Of a stretch of DNA of 64,000 bases, positions 17,965 to 26,536 are shown one piece after another; the stretch's first letter is position 1; every line of letters starts with the position of its first letter. The stretch spans positions 124,001 to 188,000 of the forward strand of contig CAJTDC010000003.1 of the NCBI GenBank assembly GCA_910575055.1, written 5' to 3'. Both the position numbers and the translations under genes were made by a program. This stretch comes from Clostridia bacterium (GTDB lineage: Bacteria; Bacillota; Clostridia; Lachnospirales; Anaerotignaceae). The notes under the pieces are model-generated. The model had not been told where the DNA came from. It did not search any database and was given only the letters and a program-made list of their open reading frames with translations.

Positions 17965-18741
17965 ATGAAATTGATAGCAGTTGATGCAGGGCATGGTATG
18001 GATACAGCAGGAAAAAGAACACCCACTTTTCCAGATGGAACAATTATGAAAGAAAATGAATTTAATAGAGCAACAGCAAAATTTTTGGTAGAAGCGTTAG
18101 AAAGAAATGGTTTTAAAACACTTTTGACAGCACCAGAAATAACGGATACTCCTTTACAAACAAGAGTGAAGAGAGCAAATAAAGCAAAAGCAGATGCTTT
18201 TATATGTATACACGCAAATGCCTATGATAATAAATGGAATGATGCAAATGGTATTGAAAGTTGGATTTACAATAAAAGCGGGAATAAAACAATGAAACTT
18301 GCAGAAGATATTCAAAAAGAATTAATTGCTATTACAAAAAGAAAAGACAGAGGAATTAAAAAAAGTAGTGATTTATATGTACTGCGTTATACAAATATGA
18401 TAGCGGTGTTGGTAGAATGTGGTTTTTTAACTAATTTAGAAGAAGCAACATTATTGCGTTCAGAAAATTATAGAAAAAAATGTGCAGAGGCAATTTGTAA
18501 AGGTATCTGTAAATATTATAATGTATCTTATCAAAGTGAGAGTGTTCAAGACAATATAAATTGTTGTCCAAAACGGTATCAAAAAGTGAGTGAATTGCCT
18601 TATGGAAAAGAAGTAGTACAAATGTTAATAGATAAAGAACTGTTAAAAGGAAATGAAAAGGGCGATTTAGACTTAACAATAGATATGGTTAGATTATTAA
18701 TAATATTATATAGAGCAAAAGTTTTTGAAAAAATAGAGTAA
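17965..18741 (+). CDS. N-acetylmuramoyl-L-alanine amidase (Amidase_3) with C-terminal wall-binding tail
   Basis: 258 residues. Zinc-amidase motifs: DAGHG (H10), a Glu at about 30, IHANA, and VECGFLTN. It cuts the MurNAc-L-Ala bond of peptidoglycan. There is no signal peptide, so release would need a holin-like route or lysis, as for phage endolysins or mother-cell lysis enzymes. The last 60 residues (YGKEVVQMLIDKELLKG and onward) resemble the short repeat tails of Clostridia endolysins. Two tandem 20-bp upstream segments each carry an AAAAAGGG ribosome-site-like stretch (17921 and 17941). Confidence 0.88.
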   Translation: MKLIAVDAGHGMDTAGKRTPTFPDGTIMKENEFNRATAKFLVEALERNGFKTLLTAPEITDTPLQTRVKRANKAKADAFICIHANAYDNKWNDANGIESWIYNKSGNKTMKLAEDIQKELIAITKRKDRGIKKSSDLYVLRYTNMIAVLVECGFLTNLEEATLLRSENYRKKCAEAICKGICKYYNVSYQSESVQDNINCCPKRYQKVSELPYGKEVVQMLIDKELLKGNEKGDLDLTIDMVRLLIILYRAKVFEKIE

Positions 18742-18751
18742 AAAAATAGAA

Positions 18752-18774
18752 GCAAAGGTTTTTTTTACCTTTGC
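18752..18774 (-). terminator. Terminator after the 17-residue micro-ORF
   Basis: GCAAAGG/CCTTTGC stem with an A/T loop; on the minus strand it is followed by TTCTATTTTTTT. It begins just past the micro-ORF stop codon. Confidence 0.7.
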
Positions 18775-18775
18775 C

Positions 18776-18829
18776 TCAGCCGATGAGAAGTAAACATTCA
18801 TCAATAATTTCTTGTGGTATTGTAATCAT
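18776..18829 (-). CDS. Unannotated 17-residue micro-ORF
   Basis: MITIPQEIIDECLLLIG, starting ATG at 18829. AAGGAGG lies 7 nt upstream and a terminator follows the stop at once. Eight codons (18800-18823) are identical base for base to part of the ABC binding-protein gene at 59846-59869, which encodes the same ITIPQEIID. Either a genuine small peptide or the end of a decayed binding-protein gene with a retained start signal. No clear promoter; the ybaB terminator lies upstream. Confidence 0.5.
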   Translation of the reverse strand: MITIPQEIIDECLLLIG

Positions 18830-18936
18830 AGTATAACCTCCTTTTATTTATAAAATCATATTTTATAGATATAATAGCATTAAAATATAACAATTTTATT
18901 GAAATTAGATTAAAATTCTATTAAAAATATAATAAA

Positions 18937-18961
18937 AGAGTGTCGAATTTTTCGACACTCT
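18937..18961. terminator. ybaB terminator
   Basis: An 11-bp stem AGAGTGTCGAA/TTCGACACTCT with a 3-nt loop and T-rich flanks on both strands, 19 nt past the ybaB stop. Confidence 0.85.
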
Positions 18962-18979
18962 CTATTTTTTTATAATGGT

Positions 18980-19324
18980 TTAAAATAGACCGCCACCTAA
19001 ACCACCAAGTCCTCCTGTAATTTTACCCATTTCGTTGGTATACATTTCATCTGCCTGACGAATTGCCTCATTGACAGCAGATAATATTAAATCTTCTAAC
19101 ATTTCCACATCATCTGGGTCAACTACTTCAGGGTCAATTTTAATAGATTGTATTTCTTTTTTGCCAGAAATAACAATTTTTACAGCACCTCCGCCGCTTG
19201 TCATTTCTAATGTTTTTTGATTTAATGTTTCTTGTGTTTCCAACATTTGCTTCTGCATTTTTTGAGCTTGTTTCATAATGTTGTTCATATTCATACCGCT
19301 CATACCATTAAATCCTTTTGCCAT
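18980..19324 (-). CDS. ybaB: YbaB/EbfC nucleoid-associated protein
   Basis: 114 residues with the family pattern: Met/Gln/Lys-rich helix (IMKQAQKMQKQMLETQETL), GGGAVKIVISGKKEIQSIKIDPEVVDPDDVEMLEDL, and a glycine-rich tail. A DNA-binding dimer that usually sits between dnaX and recR; here it follows dnaX, but recR is about 12 kb away (31198), so the usual trio is split. AGGAGG precedes the ATG. Confidence 0.95.
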   Translation of the reverse strand: MAKGFNGMSGMNMNNIMKQAQKMQKQMLETQETLNQKTLEMTSGGGAVKIVISGKKEIQSIKIDPEVVDPDDVEMLEDLILSAVNEAIRQADEMYTNEMGKITGGLGGLGGGLF

Positions 19325-19427
19325 ATTTTATTTCCTCCTAATCATTTCTTTTTTGATATAAAATTCTGAAAATTTTATTGTTTGATTATTCTATTTTACA
19401 AGAAAGAAAGCATTTATACAACTGCTT

Positions 19428-21029
19428 TTATTCTTGAAATTCTACATCAGGAATGAAAGTGCCTACTAAACTTTCAAATTCTGCCTCTTCATCTGTTTTT
19501 TGTACTGTTGTACCATAAATAGAGCAATACCAGTTGTCATATTCTTCTTTTGTAATAACAGAAAGAGAAACGCTTTTGTTAATATATTGTTCTATTTTTT
19601 GTTGTAATAAAGTAATATTTTTTTTCACAATATCTTGTAGAACAGAAGTAGGGCAAACAATGTATAGATTTTGGTCTGTTTCTTCTTTAAATTCTGGTGA
19701 AGTATGAGAAATAACGCTTTTTAAAGGAATGTTCTCTAGTTCTTGAAAAATAGTCTGCCATTGTTGCTTTATTGTTTTTCTATCTTGAGAAAGTGCAGGA
19801 GGACGCTTTAAAACAGCAGAAGAAGAAACTGCTTTGTTATCTATTTGAGTAGTTGTAGAGGGAATAAAAGAAATTCCATTTTTTATTTGCCTTTCTAATG
19901 CTGCTAATTTTGCAGAAATTGCGTCTATGTCTTTTTCCTGTGTAATGCTACAAATTTTGAGTAAAGTAACTTCCAACAGTATTCTTTCGTTAGAAGCATA
20001 TTTTAAATCATTTTGTAATGCAGAGAATGTTTTGATAAAATACATACATTCTTCTTTTGATAATTTTTTAGATTGTAATTGTAACTGTGTATATTCTTCA
20101 GAAGAAACATCTAATAATGAAAAGGCATCTTGTATTGTGTTGCAAATAAGTATATTTCTTAAATGAACAATTAGTTCTGTTACAAATTGAGTAATAGAAC
20201 GGCCTTGTATCATAATCTGTTGTATAAAATCCATTATTACAACAGCATCTTTTTGCAATATAGCATCTGTCATAGAAAATAAAATACTGTTGTCAACAGC
20301 ACCAACTACATCAAGTACTTTGTCTAATGTGAGCGTTTCATCACTGTAAAAAGCAATACATTGGTCTAATATACTTAAGGCATCTCTCATAGAGCCATCT
20401 CCTAAACGAGCAATATAATGTAAAGCTTGTTCTTCAACATCAATATTTTCTGTTTTCATATAATTCAAAAGTGTTTGTGTAATTTCTTCTGTTGTAATAC
20501 GATGAAAATCAAAACGCTGACAACGAGATAATATAGTAGCAGGAACTTTTTGAGGGTCTGTTGTAGCCAATATAAATACAATATGAGCAGGAGGTTCTTC
20601 TAATGTTTTTAATAAAGCATTGAAAGCACCTGAAGAAAGCATATGCACTTCATCAATAATATAAACTTTGTAATACCCTTGTGTAGGAGGATATTTTACT
20701 TCTTCTCTGATTTCTCTAATATTGTCCACACCATTATTAGAAGCAGCATCAATTTCAATAACATTCATACTTCTGTTTTCTAATGCAGCAGTGCAAAGTT
20801 CACAATGATTACAAGGATTTCCATTTTTAGGAGAAAGACAGTTGATAGCTCTTGCAAATATTTTTGCAGTAGAAGTTTTACCTGTTCCCCTTGTACCACA
20901 AAAAAGATAAGCGTGAGAAACACGATTGGTTAATATTTGATTTTTAATGGTTTTGATAATATGTTCTTGTCCTATTACACTTGCAAAAGTATTAGGACGA
21001 AATTTTCTGTAAAGTGCTGTATAAGACAT
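19428..21029 (-). CDS. dnaX: DNA polymerase III subunits gamma/tau
   Basis: 533 residues. AAA+ clamp-loader motor: Walker A GTRGTGKTSTAK, a four-Cys zinc module (CLSPKNGNPCNHCELC), Walker B IIDEVHML, sensor SRCQRF. The C-terminal third is divergent as in other Clostridia. It loads the sliding clamp during replication. The transcript continues into ybaB after about 100 nt. No SRP RNA gene was found in the 113-nt gap upstream, although B. subtilis has it there. Confidence 0.96.
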   Translation of the reverse strand: MSYTALYRKFRPNTFASVIGQEHIIKTIKNQILTNRVSHAYLFCGTRGTGKTSTAKIFARAINCLSPKNGNPCNHCELCTAALENRSMNVIEIDAASNNGVDNIREIREEVKYPPTQGYYKVYIIDEVHMLSSGAFNALLKTLEEPPAHIVFILATTDPQKVPATILSRCQRFDFHRITTEEITQTLLNYMKTENIDVEEQALHYIARLGDGSMRDALSILDQCIAFYSDETLTLDKVLDVVGAVDNSILFSMTDAILQKDAVVIMDFIQQIMIQGRSITQFVTELIVHLRNILICNTIQDAFSLLDVSSEEYTQLQLQSKKLSKEECMYFIKTFSALQNDLKYASNERILLEVTLLKICSITQEKDIDAISAKLAALERQIKNGISFIPSTTTQIDNKAVSSSAVLKRPPALSQDRKTIKQQWQTIFQELENIPLKSVISHTSPEFKEETDQNLYIVCPTSVLQDIVKKNITLLQQKIEQYINKSVSLSVITKEEYDNWYCSIYGTTVQKTDEEAEFESLVGTFIPDVEFQE

Positions 21030-21142
21030 AAAAAAACCTCCTTTCGATTTGATATTTTATCACAGTAAAACTAAAAAAGAAAGAGTATGGTATTTTATAT
21101 AGTAAAAAGCCATAAAATAAAGACAAAGGTAGGTGTTTTTGA

Positions 21143-21874
21143 ATGAAAATAATAGAAAAGTGTAGTTGTTTTTTATTGTTGTGTTTGATTTTATTTTATG
21201 TTATTACAAAAAATGAAAAACAAACTACATTGCAGAAATTGCTGTTTTGTGATGATATATACCATTGGAAAGTGACAGAGGGAGTACATAGTAATGTATA
21301 TTATCAAAAAGAGAAAGAATATGCAGAATTAATACAAAGACAAGCTGATACTTATTATACTATGATAAAAACAGACTTCCAATGGAATAAAATAGAAAAA
21401 ATAGATTTTGTGCTTTTTGAAACAAAAGAAGATTTTGTTTCGTCATTGTTATATAGAGGAGAAATTCCTATGGGTGTATATTATAATGGTGTAATAGCAA
21501 TTCTTTCTCCTGATTTATGGAAAGAGGAAAAAGAAAATTGGCAAACAAAAGATGACTTTTTAGAAAGAGGGCCTGTTGTACATGAAATGATACATTTTGC
21601 AGTAGATGATAAAACAAAAGGAAATTGTGAACAGTTTTTATCAGAAGGAATTGCATTGTATTATGAAGAAAAATATACTAATTTTTTATGGGATATAAAA
21701 GAGAATGAAAAACAGATTACTATTACCAAAAAACAACTAAAAGAAAATTTTAATCAATTAGATAGTTCAGTAGCTTATTGGAAAAGCTATGAATGGGTAA
21801 AAAAGTTTGTAGAATGTTATGGTGAAAAAGTGTTACAAGAGGCTTTAAAACAAAGAGGAGAAAAATATTACTAA
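21143..21874 (+). CDS. Membrane-anchored or secreted metallopeptidase-like protein (gluzincin type)
   Basis: 243 residues with one N-terminal hydrophobic segment (residues about 8-23) and the rest outside. HEMIH at 147-151 is a zinc motif, and SEGIALYYE provides the third ligand E168, the pattern of Peptidase_MA-like gluzincins. Substrate unknown. It lies just upstream of walR in the same direction, though a gap of 114 nt suggests a separate promoter. A wall- or envelope-related role is possible from position only. Confidence 0.75.
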   Translation: MKIIEKCSCFLLLCLILFYVITKNEKQTTLQKLLFCDDIYHWKVTEGVHSNVYYQKEKEYAELIQRQADTYYTMIKTDFQWNKIEKIDFVLFETKEDFVSSLLYRGEIPMGVYYNGVIAILSPDLWKEEKENWQTKDDFLERGPVVHEMIHFAVDDKTKGNCEQFLSEGIALYYEEKYTNFLWDIKENEKQITITKKQLKENFNQLDSSVAYWKSYEWVKKFVECYGEKVLQEALKQRGEKYY

Positions 21875-21988
21875 TCGTGAAAAATGTTTTTGTTTTACAT
21901 TTCTATTTATTTTTAGTATAATAGATAAAATAAATAGAAAATGCTTTTTTGCTCTTTGGAAAAGATATTTAATGTAGGAGGTGCTATT

Positions 21989-22684
21989 TTGCAAAAAAAA
22001 GTATTGATAGTAGATGATGAAAAAAATATTGTAGATATTATAGCATTCAATTTAAAAAAGGAAGGTTTTCAAATTATAAAAGCAGCAGATGGAGAAGAAG
22101 GACTGAGAAAGACGTTTGAACAACAACCCGATATTATATTATTAGATATAATGATGCCTAAAATGGACGGATATGAAACTTGTAAAAAAATTAGAGAAAA
22201 ATTACAAACACCTATTATTATGTTGACAGCAAGAGCAGAAGAAGTGGATAAAGTATTGGGATTAGAATTAGGTGCAGATGATTATGTTACAAAACCATTT
22301 GGTATTAGAGAATTGGTAGCAAGAGTAAAAGCAAATCTTAGAAGATTAGAGGCATTAGAAAAGCAATCTTCTATAATGGTAGGCAATCAGCAACAATATG
22401 GTAGGATTAGTATTAATTTAGATAGATATGAAGTACAAAAAGATGGAAAAGTAATTGATTTAACTTATAGAGAATTTGAATTACTTAAATTTTTAGCACA
22501 ACAAAAGGGACAAGTTTTTTCAAGAGAGGCATTATTAGAAAAAGTGTGGGGATATGAATATTTTGGAGATGTGCGTACAGTAGATGTTACAGTAAGACGT
22601 TTAAGAGAAAAGATAGAAGATGACCCCGGAAAACCAGCGACTGTATTAACCAAAAGAGGCGTAGGCTATTATTTTGATTGTTAA
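21989..22684 (+). CDS. walR: WalR-type OmpR-family response regulator
   Basis: 231 residues from TTG 21989, well spaced from GGAGGTG; an upstream in-frame ATG at 21941 lacks a ribosome site. Receiver with D9, D10 and phosphorylated D53 (LLDIMMPK), Lys in VTKPF; winged helix with VWGYEYFGDVRTVDVTVRRLREKIE. The following walK, yycH, yycI, walJ and rlmH identify it as the cell-wall regulator WalR rather than PhoP, though the two are close. Confidence 0.92.
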   Translation: MQKKVLIVDDEKNIVDIIAFNLKKEGFQIIKAADGEEGLRKTFEQQPDIILLDIMMPKMDGYETCKKIREKLQTPIIMLTARAEEVDKVLGLELGADDYVTKPFGIRELVARVKANLRRLEALEKQSSIMVGNQQQYGRISINLDRYEVQKDGKVIDLTYREFELLKFLAQQKGQVFSREALLEKVWGYEYFGDVRTVDVTVRRLREKIEDDPGKPATVLTKRGVGYYFDC

Positions 22685-22701
22685 GGGACAGATGATATTT
22701 T

Positions 22702-24482
22702 ATGAAAAGTTTAAAATGGAAATTGATTGCTATGTATTTAGGCTTGGTGCTTTTGGTAATGATAGTAAGTGGCACATATATATTATTAAGTTTAAGAAAT
22801 ATAGAAATCAGTAAATCAAGACAAGAATTGGAAACATATGCAAAAAAAATAAATGACCAAGTAATTACAGGAGGAGAAGAAGAATATTTTCAAACAGAGC
22901 TTTTAAGGACGGTGTCTAATTCTATAGGTATACAAGGAAATATATTAAATGCGAAAGGAAAAACAATCGCTTCTACTACAGATTTGCAGCCACCTTATGA
23001 AGATTATAAAAGTTCTGTGATTGTAGCAGCGATGTCAGGAGTTGCTTCTTTTTCTACTGGTAAAAGAATACAGACTCTTTTTGGTTAGCAAAAGAATGGA
23101 TAAGTTATGCAGTGCCTGTAAAAGATGCAGATGGTAATATTAATTATATAATATTTACAAGATTAGATGCAACAGATATGAAAAATAGTTTAAGACAAAC
23201 TACAAAGACAATTATTATTGCGGTAATGTTGGCATTGTTGCTGGCGGCAATAATGGGATTTGTATTTTCGCAAACATTAACGCGACCAATATTAGAATTA
23301 ACTAAAGGTGCAAAAAATCTTGCTGAGGGAAGCCTAAATCAAAAAATAAAAGTACGAAGTGATGATGAAATAGGACAGCTTACAGCAAGTTTTAATAATA
23401 TGGCAGCGAAATTGGAAAAAAATATAGCAGATATGTCAAAAGAGAAAAATAAATTAGAAATTATACTACATAATATGACAGATGGTGTACTTTCTTTTGA
23501 TAAAGAAGGAGAACTAATTCACGTCAATAGTGCTAGTATGGATATGTTGGAAGTAAATGAATTGCATTTAACATTTTCACAGTTTATAAAAAAGTTTGAT
23601 ATTAATTCAGGTGTTTATTTGGATATGGGACCAGAAATTTCGCAGAAGGTTAATTTTCCTGTAGGAAATCGCTTTATTAATGCAAGTTTTTCTCCTTATT
23701 CTAGTGAAACAGAAAAAATTGCTGGTGTAGTAGTAGTATTGCAAGATATTACAGAACAGAAAAAACTAGATGATATGAGGAAAGAATTTGTTGCGAATGT
23801 ATCACATGAATTAAGAACACCTTTGACGACTGTAAAAAGTTATACAGAAACACTTTTAGAGGGTGCATTAGAAGATACAGAAATTGCTAAGGAGTTTTTG
23901 GGAATAGTAAATAGTGAAGCAGATAGAATGGCATTTTTAGTAAGAGATTTGTTGCAGCTTTCTCGTTTTGATAGTAAACAAGTGCAGTTGGATATAACAG
24001 AAATTCCATTAAATGCCTTTTTAGAAGAAACAGTAAGACAAAATAAAATTCACGCAGAAACAAAAGAACAAAATTTGTATTATGTACCTGCAAAAAAAGA
24101 TGTCATATTGTATGGTGATAGAGATAGAATTAGCCAAGTAATCAATAATATTGTAACAAATGCTATAAAATATAGTTTGCCAAAGGCAGAGATACGTATT
24201 TTTACAGGAGAAGATGCGTATTATTATAAAATTATGGTAAAAGATACAGGTATGGGAATACAAAGAGAAGATTTGCCAAGAATATTTGAACGTTTTTATA
24301 GAGTAGATAAGGCAAGAAGTAGAGCAATGGGAGGTACTGGTTTAGGGCTAGCTATAGCAAAGGAAATTATGGAAAGCCATAAAGGAAGATTGACAGCAGA
24401 AAGTGAATATGGAAAAGGTACTACAATGACAATGTGGTTTCCTAAGGAACAGCAAGAACCTTGGGAGGGAGAAATACTGTAA
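22702..24482 (+). pseudogene. walK: WalK-type sensor histidine kinase, broken by a one-base frameshift
   Basis: Two frames make one kinase. The first (22702-23088) has the first membrane helix and most of the extracellular sensor, ending QTLFG-stop. The second (from about 23076, first usable codon GTG 23112) gives the rest: SYAVPVKDADG, second helix, HAMP, PAS, H-box VSHELRTPLT (His codon at 23805), N-box NNIVTNAIKYS and GGTGLGLAIAKE. Adding one T to the T5 run at 23078-23082 restores QTLFWLAKEWISYAVPVKD. All other parts are intact. Sequencing error, true mutation, or a -1 slip at TTT are all possible. WalK is essential in Bacillus, which favours an error or recoding. Confidence 0.85.
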
Positions 24483-24511
24483 AATGAAGTGTTGTGCGAA
24501 TGCCAAATTAA

Positions 24512-24566
24512 TGTAATTCAAACGTAAGGGCGTTGTAACATAATTGTAACATTACTGGGTTATAAT
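24512..24566 (+). promoter_or_regulatory. WalR/PhoP-type promoter with four half-sites at 11-bp steps
   Basis: TGTAAT (24512), CGTAAG (24523), TGTAAC (24534) and TGTAAC (24545) are spaced exactly 11 bp apart. The last two form a perfect WalR box (TGTWAH, 5 bp, TGTWAH). TATAAT follows at 24561-24566 with no good -35, as in activated promoters. It should drive the secreted protein gene at 24622. Confidence 0.75.
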
Positions 24567-24621
24567 AGGGGCGTGTAGAGTACATGGTACAAAAAATTTT
24601 AGTTAAGGAGGCCAATTAGAA

Positions 24622-25095
24622 ATGAAAAAATTTTCTATCGCGTTTATTGTTGTAATGCTTTTCTGCTTTGCACCAGTGCTTGTTTACGCAGGGCCTCTTG
24701 ATGCTGAAACGGCGGAGCAGGAACTTGGCCTTTCCGTAACAAGTGGCATTGATATGTCTAAAGAAACACAATCTACCTTTGATGATACAAAAACCATCGC
24801 AGGTGTGGCAAATCAAGGAACTGCCATAGAAATCAGTGTTAGTACAAAAGACGCCAATGGGGATTTGACAGAAAGTGCAAATTTTGAAATAGAAGTTGGT
24901 GCTTCTGGTATATTTAGCCAGACTGTGGAATTAAGCCTTGGAGAAAATGTCGTATCTATTATAGCATCAAAAGAAGGCTGTGAAACAGTAAGTGGAGAGA
25001 CCATTGTCAAAAGGCGTAATATTACTATTAAAAATGAATTGGAGAATACAGTTTCGATTCCCGGCAGCACAAGAAACCTATCGCTAACAATGTAA
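24622..25095 (+). CDS. Secreted protein of unknown function under a WalR-type promoter
   Basis: 157 residues. Signal peptide with cleavage expected near VYA/G at about residue 23; mature part mostly beta-strand (GTAIEISVSTKDANGDL, GIFSQTVELSLGENVVSII), like a single Ig- or cadherin-type sandwich. I do not recognise the family. TTAAGGAGG precedes the ATG. It is inserted between walK and yycH, adjacent in all relatives I know, and its codons are richer in G and C than the neighbours (for example GCGGAGCAG), suggesting separate origin or recent arrival. Confidence 0.75.
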   Translation: MKKFSIAFIVVMLFCFAPVLVYAGPLDAETAEQELGLSVTSGIDMSKETQSTFDDTKTIAGVANQGTAIEISVSTKDANGDLTESANFEIEVGASGIFSQTVELSLGENVVSIIASKEGCETVSGETIVKRRNITIKNELENTVSIPGSTRNLSLTM

Positions 25096-25132
25096 ATGAG
25101 CAAAAATGAAATATAGAAGCGGTGAAAAATCA

Positions 25133-26506
25133 ATGAATATCAACAAAATGAAAAGTTTTGTCATTATTATTTTGGTTATAGCTGCTGTTTATCAAACGGG
25201 ATTGTTATGGCTTGAGGATACTGCAAGCCATAACTTTTTTTATACTGTTTTTGGTCTGGGGGGGCAAAAGGAGTTTACGGCAGAAGAAAATGTGTTACTT
25301 TTGCCAAGTAAATTTGTGATAGGCAGTGGAAATAAAAAATATACAGTGGCATATGCAAATAGTATAGAAAAAGAAGCAGTATTGTCAGAAGGAAATGATT
25401 TGCTTCAGGAAGTTTTAATGCAGTCAGAAACAAGTACAGTAAAACAAACAATACCTTGGGAAGAAATATTAGAAGAAAAGTGTTTACTGTTGGAGTATCA
25501 TTTTTTTATTCCAGTATCAGAATATTTTGAGAACTATAATAAAAAATTTTTGATACCTACAATAAAAAGTTTTGATTGTATTGCATTAGTACCAAGTAAA
25601 ACAGGTAATGGAACAACAAATGTGTATTTTATTAATACAAGTTTGGGAGAATATTGTAATATGTCAATAAATAAATCTCGTATTAGTACAAAATTATATG
25701 CTATGTTGGAAGCAAAACAAAGCGATTTAACGTATGTTTCCACAAAGCAAAGTGGCTTTAATTTATTTCGAGATAGTGTTTTCGTACCACAATGGAAAGG
25801 AGATAGTCTTCCTTATAGAAGTGTTATGGAAATTAATCCTTTTATGAAAGATGGTAGTATCAATAGATATTTTTTAGAAAATTCAGTAGATAGTTTTTTT
25901 AAAAACTTGGAAGCAGATTGGAATAGGGTAGATGAAACAGGTACATTTGTATTTAGTGATGAAACAGTTGTAGTAAGATATTATCCTAAAGGAATATTAG
26001 AATATTATAGTTATGGAACATATGATACAGAAATAAAAACAGACATTGTTACAGGATATCAAATTTGTAAAAACTTTATGAATAATGACACTTCATTAGA
26101 AACAGAAACATATTTATCTGATGTAGAAATAAATGGAAATGAAATATTATATTATTTTGATTATACAATAGATAATTATCCTGTGTTGCTTTCAGAGGCA
26201 GTACAAAAGGAATTTGATATGCCTCATGCCATAGAATTTTGTGTAAGAGGGAATTCTGTAAGAAAGTATAAAAGATATGCTCATAATTTTAAAGCGGTAG
26301 ATATAAAAGATAAAGAAATATCAGTAGAATTTTTAGGGGCATTAGACCAAGCGATTGAACAGTATCAAATCAATCATGAAGAATTAGAAGTAAAAGAAGT
26401 AGAAGATATGTATTTAGCGTATTTTGTAGAGCCTAATTTTACTGTAACAATGAAATGGATAACAGAATTATATCACGAGTTATATATAGGAAAAACAATG
26501 AAATAA
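25133..26506 (+). CDS. yycH: YycH-like regulator of the WalRK system
   Basis: About 457 residues from ATG 25133 (the frame is open from 25106). One N-terminal helix (SFVIIILVIAAVYQTGLLWL) anchors a long extracytoplasmic part. Sequence similarity to YycH is weak to the eye; the call rests on topology, size and its place between walK and a YycI-like gene. In Bacillus, YycH and YycI modulate WalK at the membrane. A G7 run (25258-25264) lies near the 5' end and is a lesser slippage site. Confidence 0.72.
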   Translation: MNINKMKSFVIIILVIAAVYQTGLLWLEDTASHNFFYTVFGLGGQKEFTAEENVLLLPSKFVIGSGNKKYTVAYANSIEKEAVLSEGNDLLQEVLMQSETSTVKQTIPWEEILEEKCLLLEYHFFIPVSEYFENYNKKFLIPTIKSFDCIALVPSKTGNGTTNVYFINTSLGEYCNMSINKSRISTKLYAMLEAKQSDLTYVSTKQSGFNLFRDSVFVPQWKGDSLPYRSVMEINPFMKDGSINRYFLENSVDSFFKNLEADWNRVDETGTFVFSDETVVVRYYPKGILEYYSYGTYDTEIKTDIVTGYQICKNFMNNDTSLETETYLSDVEINGNEILYYFDYTIDNYPVLLSEAVQKEFDMPHAIEFCVRGNSVRKYKRYAHNFKAVDIKDKEISVEFLGALDQAIEQYQINHEELEVKEVEDMYLAYFVEPNFTVTMKWITELYHELYIGKTMK

Positions 26507-26536
26507 TAGGTATAGAAAAAGAAAGGAGGAAGAACT

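Noticed and set aside
18937-18961. Inverted TGTCGAA sequences resembling two Spo0A boxes
   Set aside because: They are the arms of a 3' terminator hairpin after ybaB and no promoter needs them there; a similar hairpin at 63564 has the same explanation.
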